From Heyndrickxia oleronia (GTDB lineage: Bacteria > Bacillota > Bacilli > Bacillales > Bacillaceae_C): a stretch of 64,000 nucleotides of DNA. The DNA is taken from positions 3,864,001-3,928,000 of the forward strand of contig NZ_CP065424.1 in the NCBI RefSeq assembly GCF_017809215.1, given 5' to 3'. Shown here piece after piece: positions 17,716-25,400 of the stretch (the first letter of the stretch is position 1; each line of letters begins with the position of its first letter). A program made the position numbers and the translations under genes. A model generated the notes under the pieces. That model saw only the letters and a list, made by a program, of their open reading frames with translations. It did not search any database and had not been told where the DNA came from.

Positions 17716-18078
17716 TTAAAATTTTGACTCAATATCATTAAATAATTTAAAGACCATCACTCGTTCTCCTGTACGAGAGCTTAAGTCAGTATGGAAACTT
17801 TTCACCTTCTCACCAGTTATATTTAGTATAATTTCATAAAGGTCTTCTATACCTGATTCAACGAGCTCCGAACGTGTTCTTTTTATTGTTAACATCCCTG
17901 TTTTTGTTTCACATACAGTATATTCAGCTGGTGTTAAAATACCTTGTAAATTCACAATGATCATGTCCTGCAATATATTGGTTTTAACAGATAGAGATCC
18001 GCGTCCAAGAAAGTCCTTTTCCCATTTAGTAATTGCCTTACTTATTTCTGATTCAATAAAACCTTTCGATTTTTCCAT
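17716..18078 (-). CDS. ybcI: DUF2294 protein (YbcI-like)
   Basis: The 120-residue product matches the DUF2294 pattern: N-terminal SEISKAITKWEKDFLGRGSLSVKTNILQDMIIVNLQGILTPAE and closing SFHTDLSSRTGERVMVFKLFNDIE. The family has been linked to bicarbonate/CO2-related loci by gene neighbourhood only; biochemical function is unknown. It is on the same strand as and upstream of the DAB operon, as ybcI accompanies this cluster in B. subtilis. GGGGGATA lies before the ATG. Confidence 0.85.
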   Translation of the reverse strand: MEKSKGFIESEISKAITKWEKDFLGRGSLSVKTNILQDMIIVNLQGILTPAEYTVCETKTGMLTIKRTRSELVESGIEDLYEIILNITGEKVKSFHTDLSSRTGERVMVFKLFNDIESKF

Positions 18079-19050
18079 GTATGCTATATCCCCCTCAAAA
18101 AAATGTACAATACTAACAACTATTAATTTATATTCGAATTAATGCTGCTACATTATTTGTGTACTTTTATATGTTATCTTGGATGTATTCATTCACCTTC
18201 TACATTTTTTTGCTTAAATTATTTAACATACAAAAATACCCTCAAGTTGATCATTAGTTTAAAGATACTGATAAAAGAATATAGTCCTGTTTTTGCAGTA
18301 CTATAAAAGCTATTTTGCAGTACTAAATTTCAAACTGTCAAGTAGACAGTTTGAAATAATACAAAGCTTTAACTTTAATTTCCTTATGTCAGAGGACAGC
18401 TTTTAATCGACTATGATCAATGGTTAGTGATAAGCGGATACTATATATATTGAAAATGGAAGTATTCGTCATGGGATTTAGGCGAATAAATATTGGAATG
18501 CAGGTGATGACAGACTTTGCACAAAGTTCTAAAAAAAAGAGATGAAACCATACTTTTTAATAGGAAAAAAACTTGATAAGAAACAAATAAAAATATGAAA
18601 GCATTTTTTAGAAAATAATACTCCATTTTCTACTATTGTAGGGGGCAGATTAACTTTCAATAGTCGCTCCCTTCTCCGATAAATTGATGATGTATTGCAT
18701 TTATATTCTTAATGGATATGGTATTGTTGGAAATAGTTTTACGACATTCTTCAATAAATATTTACTTTTATGGAATAGACAGCATTGAGATTATGAAAAA
18801 TCGGTGGCTAGAAAAACTACCTAGTATGAATCCATAGAAATCAAAAAATAGATGGTTATTTCCTTTATATGCCGCTCTATTTGATAAAGGAGAGCATATT
18901 TTATTAATTTTTCCTAATACCCAAAGTAAATTCCTTAACCGACCTATTCGTAAAGGGAAAAGATGCATAACTTTTTGAAGTTGCACAAAATTGATATTTT
19001 ACGCATAATTGTATTATTTAAGTTCCTCCCCTCTTTCTAGGTTTTTGTTA
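18079..19050. other. Long intergenic region without a supported gene
   Basis: About 1 kb of AT-rich DNA. Short open frames at 18441-18626 and 18768-18986 have no ribosome binding sites and unconvincing composition. The structured part is 18291-18356 (listed separately). Confidence 0.5.
18291..18356. repeat. Direct repeat pair plus perfect 12-bp hairpin
   Basis: TTTTGCAGTACTA occurs at 18291-18303 and again at 18313-18325 (22-bp period, two helical turns). Right after it TTTCAAACTGTC (18328-18339) and its exact complement (18345-18356) form a hairpin with a five-base loop. There is no T run, so an operator or processing signal is more likely than a terminator. Confidence 0.6.
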
Positions 19051-19052
19051 TC

Positions 19053-19089
19053 GTACAATTAAGTTGTACCCTAAACAATAAAGTTGTAC
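19053..19089. repeat. Direct repeats ACAATWAAGTTGTAC
   Basis: ACAATTAAGTTGTAC (19055-19069) and ACAATAAAGTTGTAC (19075-19089) differ by one base and have a 20-bp period; the first is also part of a GTACAA...TTGTAC palindrome. It resembles a regulator array or an isolated transposon end. Confidence 0.5.
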
Positions 19090-19099
19090 TCTATATAGG

Positions 19100-19156
19100 T
19101 TTTTTCTTCTAAGAAAAAAGAAAAAGCCTTAAAGAAATAATCTTTTTCTTCAAGGC
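19100..19156 (-). terminator. Terminator after the small membrane-protein gene
   Basis: On the minus strand GCCTTGAAGAA pairs with TTCTTTAAGGC (19126-19156) and is followed by TTTTTCTTTTTTC. It lies about 45 bases after the stop of the 19199-19435 gene. The stem is also flanked by seven A residues on the other side, so it may act on both strands. Confidence 0.75.
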
Positions 19157-19198
19157 AAAAAAAGTCTAATAATTTTTAAGTTTATACACAACTTAATA

Positions 19199-19435
19199 TT
19201 AAATATTTTGAATCACTCCATAGATACAAGAAAAAACAAGCAAAAATCCAGCAAGTAAAAATATAAATTTTGCAAGCCAATAATTTATTATTTTCGGTAG
19301 TGGAGTTAGTTTCAGTAAATAGTTCATACCGTCATCTGGTTCTTTATAGTTCTTTTTATTAACATAAAAAATTCCTGCCCATAGTAAGACTATACCTACA
19401 ATAAATACAAATATACCTGAAAAAACTTCCTTCAC
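19199..19435 (-). CDS. Small two-helix membrane protein at the end of the WapA locus
   Basis: The 78-residue product has helices at about 4-25 and 53-74 with a KKNYKEPDDGMNYLLKLTPLP loop between. No family is recognised. The GTG start is preceded by AAGGG. It lies 200 bases beyond the terminator of the previous gene, on the same strand as the toxin locus. Small membrane proteins of this size can be immunity proteins or leftovers of former tip/immunity pairs; this is inference from position only. Confidence 0.55.
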   Translation of the reverse strand: MKEVFSGIFVFIVGIVLLWAGIFYVNKKNYKEPDDGMNYLLKLTPLPKIINYWLAKFIFLLAGFLLVFSCIYGVIQNI

Positions 19436-19587
19436 AATATCCCTTCTTATCTCTTTAGTTAAATAGATTATTCTTTTAGCAATATTAACAGGGGCTTATA
19501 CAACATAAATTGCCTGCTTTTTATTACTAATAAATATATTTTCATGAATTGTAACAATCGATTCAATATTATATATTCATAAAAAAA

Positions 19588-19622
19588 TCTGACATAAATG
19601 TAAGGAAGACATTTATGTCAGA
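19588..19622 (-). terminator. Terminator of the orphan-tip/immunity unit
   Basis: A perfect stem (CTGACATAAATGT and complement, loop of seven) is followed on the minus strand by ATTTTTTTATG. It lies 16 bases after the stop of the 19639-20241 gene. Confidence 0.85.
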
Positions 19623-19638
19623 AGCTTTAGTGAAGTAG

Positions 19639-20241
19639 TTATTTTATATAGTTTCTAATTTTGCTTCTAATCAAGCTAATAATATCTTCTTGCTTAGTAT
19701 AATTAGTAATTAATAAATACTTTTTAAAAAATATTGTTTCTATGTTCCAAATGCAAAAATTATCAACTATAACTTTTCCATTAAGTTTATTGGTAATCAT
19801 GATATTTACATAGGAATATGAATCTTGAGTTATCTTATCATTTTTACTAAAAGGTTTACCTAATTTACCAATAACAATCTCTATCTCAAAATCATCTATT
19901 TTACCACACTTATCATTTTTAATTTCTTTTGCTGCAAAGATAAACAGTTTTTCTATCTGCATTATATGTGATTCGAAATCCTTTTTAGAGGAAATGAGCC
20001 GCATATTCTTAATTCTTGGATTGACTATTTTTTTTATATAATAAGAAATTAATATTAACACTAGTAAGGGTATTAAATAAAATAAGATACTTTCAACCTG
20101 TAAATTCAATAAAATTTGAAAAATGATTAAGTAAAATATCAAGGGAATTATAAATAACAAATTCCAAAATTCACCTTTATTCTTAGCAAAAAGAATTACT
20201 ATTAAAATTGCAATACTTACTATCCCATAAAACAAGCCCAT
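19639..20241 (-). CDS. Membrane protein, candidate immunity protein for the orphan WapA tip
   Basis: The 200-residue product has three closely spaced hydrophobic helices (about 3-20, 26-46, 52-68), then a cytoplasmic alpha/beta domain with LEKLFIFAAKEIKNDKCGK and the closing IETIFFKKYLLITNYTKQEDIISLI segment. No family is recognised. It begins 34 bases after the orphan tip and ends at a strong terminator, the standard position of an immunity gene in Rhs/WapA arrays. A membrane-bound immunity protein would fit a toxin that acts at the membrane. Low GC matches the rest of the array. Confidence 0.6.
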   Translation of the reverse strand: MGLFYGIVSIAILIVILFAKNKGEFWNLLFIIPLIFYLIIFQILLNLQVESILFYLIPLLVLILISYYIKKIVNPRIKNMRLISSKKDFESHIMQIEKLFIFAAKEIKNDKCGKIDDFEIEIVIGKLGKPFSKNDKITQDSYSYVNIMITNKLNGKVIVDNFCIWNIETIFFKKYLLITNYTKQEDIISLIRSKIRNYIK

Positions 20242-20275
20242 TATTAATTCACCTGATTTTTATAAAAATATAATT

Positions 20276-20899
20276 TTATTTTTTATGCTTTCGTCCATAT
20301 TCCATCCATCCCTTTACAAAATACCAGGAGAAAGTATAAATATCTGGTACCAACCCGAGGATACCACCACCAATCATTGCTGCTGCTTTTTTGGCAAAAG
20401 TCTTTAAAAGTTGATTCTTTGCTTGACTAATAATTGTTTTCACATATTTTCCACTATATTGAACCATATAGTTAATCTCAAGTCGCTTTTTCGTAAACTT
20501 GTGGATCATATCACCTAATGTGTATACCCCCGCTATTCTACCTACTATTAAACTATATAACGCTCCTGCATTTTGCCAACCAACATATTGTTGCAACCAC
20601 CCAATCCATCCTTTTCGTAAAGCATATTTAAATTGAGCATTAGTCCCATTAGGATCTATCAACATGACAGGATTATTATTGGAATAACTATATCCATTAA
20701 GTGTAATGGGGTTATTCAAATCCCCTAAAATAGGATCCTGCGATAAAAATACACATGTTTCCGCAGAGTAATATCTAGCCATTAAATAATAAAGACTAGT
20801 ATTTTCATCATAGCGATATCCTGCATAACGATAAGGATTTTCAGAGGCTAAATCGCCAGACTGGATCAAAAAATTCCCCATAGTGCCTAACGTCATCAT
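20276..20899 (-). CDS. Orphan Rhs/WapA toxin tip (truncated core plus unrelated C-terminus)
   Basis: The 207-residue frame starts inside the Rhs core. Residues 8-85 (GNFLIQSGDLASENPYRYAGYR...YYSAETCVFLSQDPI...NNPVMLIDPNG) match the end of the WapA core at 22864-23120, and the C-terminal 122 residues are unrelated to the WapA tip. There is no signal peptide, no good ribosome binding site and no N-terminal delivery domain. It therefore looks like a silent cassette that can replace the WapA tip by recombination through the shared core. The tip includes KKAAAMIGGGILGLVPDIYTFSWYFVKGW, a glycine-rich hydrophobic stretch that could insert in membranes; it matches no toxin family I know. Confidence 0.8.
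   Translation of the reverse strand: MMTLGTMGNFLIQSGDLASENPYRYAGYRYDENTSLYYLMARYYSAETCVFLSQDPILGDLNNPITLNGYSYSNNNPVMLIDPNGTNAQFKYALRKGWIGWLQQYVGWQNAGALYSLIVGRIAGVYTLGDMIHKFTKKRLEINYMVQYSGKYVKTIISQAKNQLLKTFAKKAAAMIGGGILGLVPDIYTFSWYFVKGWMEYGRKHKK
20634..20890 (-). repeat. Rhs-core homology block shared with wapA (22864-23120)
   Basis: DNA encoding the last 80 or so core residues up to DPNG is duplicated at 22864-23120. For instance, ACGATAAGGATTTTC and ATAAATTC-flanked segments coincide on both copies. Such a block is what homologous exchange of toxin tips needs. Confidence 0.75.
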
Positions 20900-21002
20900 A
20901 GGATATAAATTTTATTTAGCTAAGGTTAGAATCTTATTTATAAAAAACCTGTTTATCGTCATAGACATCAAGAATTTCACTATTACTACCATTATTAAAA
21001 TA

Positions 21003-21151
21003 GTAATGGCCACACCAATAGTTCATGATAACTATTGGCGTAGCCATGTTAATTTTTACTCAAAGGGTTCCTATCCAAAAAATCATAAAAATAGTAATCA
21101 CATAAATAATTATAAATTATGGCTGTTGATATTTATTAATCAACAGTCATA
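21003..21151 (-). terminator. Two hairpins downstream of the propeller immunity gene
   Basis: TATGGCTGTTGAT pairs with ATCAACAGTCATA at 21118-21151, 50 bases after the stop of the 21203-22135 gene. A larger imperfect stem (TAATGGC..CCAATAGTT / AACTATTGG..GCCATG) follows at 21003-21051. T runs are modest, but together they probably separate the first toxin/immunity unit from the orphan tip. The rest of 20900-21202 shows no gene. Confidence 0.6.
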
Positions 21152-21202
21152 AATTTTTTAAAAGATGAAATATTCCTTTTCAATTTATCATTCAAGTTTG
21201 AA

Positions 21203-22135
21203 TTACTCTAAATTATTCTCTAAAACAAACCCATTCTTCCAGGTTCCTACTAAAAGATATTCATCATTAGCACTGAATGCAGCAAAACATAAATATGGTA
21301 TATATTCCATTAATATTTGTTCTAAGCCATCCAATCTTAGTATTAGTATACTTTCACTGTATGTAAGAACGACATACTTCTCATTATTTGATAAATGAAT
21401 TTGCATAAAATATCCTGCTTTTTCCTTAAACTCATCTTTAATTATTTTTTTTTTCGTAACAATATCAGTGAAATCCATATTCATTAAAATCAAATCGTAA
21501 TCATCAACTAAAATAAATAAATTATGAATAGAACTATATATAAGTGAATCCCAGAAAAAAACCTTCGAATTACTAATTATCTCAATTGAACTAGGCGAAA
21601 TTGGCTCTTTAATCTTGATTATTTTATTTTCAACATAACCAGTTATTTTATTCAAAAGACTCAATGTAAATAAATGGAATTTATTATTTGGCTGATTGAT
21701 AAATCCATTGTATTTAATTTGGGAGTTTTCATAATTTGTTAGAAGTGAAAAGTCTCCTGTGTCTACATCAACCGAAATAATTTGATTCCCATTTTTTGTA
21801 TCCATAATATCTAATATTCTATTATTTTCTGTAATTCCAAAGCCATCATCAAGTAATTTGAAGTTTCTTTTTGAGGAAATTCTTTTGAGTAACTTTAAGT
21901 TTTCTAAGTCATATATCCATAGTCCACCACTTGTATTTTTAATAATTAATAACTTATTATTTCTTGAAAATTTAACACAACTTGGGTTCTTAGGAGAATT
22001 TATACTGATAGAATGGTCCCAATTATCAAATAAAATAACATTTGTATTTGTGCTATGACACATAAAGCGTTGATCCTCAGAGAAGATAATTTCAAAAGAA
22101 GTTTTCAATTTTTTCTTTATATTCATACCTAACAT
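21203..22135 (-). CDS. WD40/beta-propeller-like protein, candidate WapA immunity protein
   Basis: The 310-residue soluble product has repeating blade-like segments of 40-45 residues (CVKFSRNNKLLIIKNTSGGLWIYDLENLKLLKRI, FGITENNRILDIMDTKNGNQIISVDVDTG, IHLSNNEKYVVLTYSESILILRLDGL, AAFSANDEYLLVGTWKNGFVLEN). It lies directly after wapA on the same strand, 297 bases downstream, with AAGGAGTG before the ATG. In polymorphic-toxin loci this is the place of the cognate immunity gene. The propeller would then neutralise the AHH nuclease tip; this is inferred, not shown. Confidence 0.65.
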   Translation of the reverse strand: MLGMNIKKKLKTSFEIIFSEDQRFMCHSTNTNVILFDNWDHSISINSPKNPSCVKFSRNNKLLIIKNTSGGLWIYDLENLKLLKRISSKRNFKLLDDGFGITENNRILDIMDTKNGNQIISVDVDTGDFSLLTNYENSQIKYNGFINQPNNKFHLFTLSLLNKITGYVENKIIKIKEPISPSSIEIISNSKVFFWDSLIYSSIHNLFILVDDYDLILMNMDFTDIVTKKKIIKDEFKEKAGYFMQIHLSNNEKYVVLTYSESILILRLDGLEQILMEYIPYLCFAAFSANDEYLLVGTWKNGFVLENNLE

Positions 22136-22155
22136 ACTTGCTACACTCCTTAGAT

Positions 22156-22180
22156 ACCCACCTGCTTCGCAGGTAGGGTT
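22156..22180 (-). promoter_or_regulatory. GC-rich hairpin just before the immunity-gene RBS
   Basis: CCTACCTGC / GCAGGTGGG with a three-base loop ends 12 bases before the AAGGAG of the propeller gene, in otherwise AT-rich DNA and without a T run. It could stabilise a processed immunity transcript or act as a partial wapA terminator. The rest of 22181-22432 shows no gene. Confidence 0.5.
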
Positions 22181-22432
22181 ACAATATTAAAATTACTGGT
22201 ATCTGAATACAAAACATTATCAGTATAATTCTGAGCTATTCACCAAGTACTACTACACTTATTCGGTAATTATCTCCCTGTCACTTAATAGAATTCATTC
22301 TACATCTTCATTATTATTATTATAAATCTTTTTATAAAGTTGTTTTCTTTTTTATTGTTCCATTAACAGACAAAATAAAAAATACTATCATCTTTTATTT
22401 GCTAATAGAAGTTTGATTCATTAATTTATTAA

Positions 22433-25400
22433 TTAAAATGGTGAACTAATACTCTTAGCTGTTAACCAGACCCTGACTGCCCGTAAAAGAGCCACTACAT
22501 TCTTATGGTTTTTACTATAACTATTTCTTTTGTTATAAGCATTCCCCATAAGGGTGTTGATTGTGGAATAGTAAACATTTGTATGCATTCTTCTATGCAG
22601 TCCTGTTTTTATACTTATTAAGTTTATGGAATCGTTGACTGTTATACCTACATTCTTAAGAATGCCCCTAGCAAATTGAGCTTTTTTAGCCTTTTGTGCA
22701 ACAATGTGATGTATTTCATAATTTGATCTATATTTTGGTCTAGATTTCACTCTGGCAAAGCTTTGATTTATTAAATTTCCTACTGCATTGAGTGATTTTA
22801 TAAAATAATAAACTACCCCTACTCCCAAGACTGCAATCGTCGCAGCATATGCTACAGGTATTAGAAAAGCAAAATGTCCATTAGGATCTATCATCATTAC
22901 TGGATTATTATTACCATAATTATATCCATTTAAAGATATAGGATTTTCTACATCTCCTTCTTCAGAATCCTTTGATAAGAAGATTGCAGTTTCAGAATTA
23001 TAATATCTATCAACTAGATAATACAGCTTTGAATTTTCATCAAATCTATAACCTGCATAACGATAAGGATTTTCTGAAGCAATATCTCCAGACTGGGTCA
23101 AAATATTTCCCCATGCATCATATGTGTAGGATGCAACTTCTTTACCATTGTCATCTGTTAAAGCAATTACGTCTCCATGTTGATTATATAAATAATAATA
23201 AGTTTTTCCATTGGACGTCATTGTTAATGGCTGCCCAGCATCATTATAAGTATATTCTCTTAATATCTGGTTTTCACTATTTGTTTCATAGATTACTTGA
23301 TTACCATCATAAAAATAATGGATCGTATCTGTTCCAGTTATACTACTAATTCTTTTTCCTTCTTCATCGTAAGTATATTTAGATATAGTTTTTCCTGTTT
23401 GATCCTTTATTTCTTCCAATTGATTTAGATCGTTAAAAATATACTCGTTTGATCCATCGTTTTTTAGATTCCCATTCTTATCGTATTGATAGGTCTTTTC
23501 TCCAACCTTAATCAATTGATTTGCATCATTGTAACTATATTGAGTAACTTTTGAATCGCCTGATTTTGTGATACTTTTTGAAATTCGATTTCCTACCTCA
23601 TCATATTCATATGAAATTGTTGTTCCGTCTGGTAACTTTTCTTTCTTTAATTGGTCCAATTTATCATCATATGTGTAGCTTGTGGTTCCGTTTTTTTCGG
23701 AATAAATTTTGGTAATATTATTATTTGCGTCATAATCAAAAGTATAAGTGTCTAAAGGTTCTTGTGTACTGCTATTATTAAGCATATATTTACTTAATCG
23801 ATTATGATTATAATACATTTCGATCGAATAACCATTTTTATATCTTACAAGTTTGGGAATACCTCCTTTTTCATAGTCAAATGTAGCTAAAGGAGTGGTA
23901 TCCCCATTTTTTGTAATCGAACTTAGTTTATCCATTGAATTTATAGAAAATTGTAATGATTCAGTTTCATTACCTACTTGATACTTAAGAACTTGTTTTG
24001 TACCTAAATCTGTGTAGTTGATTAAATTCCCTCTGTCCACAATTGTATCTACAGAACCATCATCCTTATAAGATATGGTTTTTAATACATCGGAACCTTT
24101 GCATGGGAAATCTCCTTCACAAATTGTAGTTACACTGCCTGAGCTGTCATATCCATATCCCCACATGGTCATACCATTTACTTCGATACTCTTCAATTGA
24201 TCAACAGAATAATCGTAGTTATTAATTATGATATGGTCATTTGGTAATAAGGTTTTTTCTAGATTCCCATTTAGGTCATACTGATAACGTGTTTCATCAC
24301 CTAATGCATTTTTTTCCTTCTGAAGATTATTTTGACCATCATATTCAAAGTTTGTTTCTTTATTTTTGCTATTAGTGATTTTTGTTATGTTACCATTAGC
24401 ATCATATTCGTATTTAGTTATCTTTTTGTTAGGATCACTAACTGTAGTAAGCTCATTCTTTTCATCATAAGTGTAGGTAAAGGAATTTCCTTTACCATCT
24501 GTACGTTCCAATACATTATCTTGATGATCTGTGACAGATTTTGTCTTATTTAGGAATGGATCAAAGCTTTCGACTGTTTTTAGATTTGTTTTATAATCAT
24601 AATTTATATTTTCAGTTGAATCATTAGGGTGTGTTATAGACTGAATATCACCATATGAATCATATTGGTAAGTTTCAGTACCTGTATCTGGATACTTTAT
24701 AGATAATAAATCACCCTTAGCATTGTAAGTATAGAATGTTGGGTTTTGATTTGAATCTATCATTTTTGCAATATTACTAAAAGTAGTATACTCATAGCTG
24801 ATCGTGTGATGTTCAGGATCAGTAGTTGATGTTAAGTTCCCTTTATTATCGTAAGTATTTGTAGTCGGATGTCCATCCTCTATAATTGTAGTGGGATTAT
24901 AGTTTTCATCTAGAGTATAAGTAGTTTCCATTCCGTCAGAATCTATTTTTTTAATTGTTACATATTGATCATTTGAATAATATGTTTCATGGTTTCCCTC
25001 AGGATAAGTAATGATTGAAGATTTATTTGCAATATCAATAGAATACTCCGTTCCTGGTCGATCACTAGGATCTTTAACACCATTTATTTCTTGTGGTTCT
25101 TGAACTTTTGTTAACATTTCATTTTGATAAGTAAAATCAGTTCGTCTACCGTTAGGGTCAATAATCGCTGATATTCGATTATCTTTATATTCAAATTGAG
25201 TAACTGAGTACGTTCCATCACTCTTTAATTGATTCATACTTATCATCTGGTCATTTTTATACGAATAAGTAAATTTACTACCTTCATAAGATACACTTTC
25301 AACATATCCATCAGTATTGTATGAAAGTTCAATGGATTTTACTAAACCATTACCTAGGTCACTAGTAATCTTAATTAATTGATGTTTTGAATTATATTCG

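Noticed and set aside
18441..18986. Two short minus-strand frames
   Set aside because: No start signals, Phe/Leu-rich by AT bias, no family resemblance.
24332..24553. Plus-strand frames inside wapA
   Set aside because: Antisense to a long intact coding frame with clear YD repeats.
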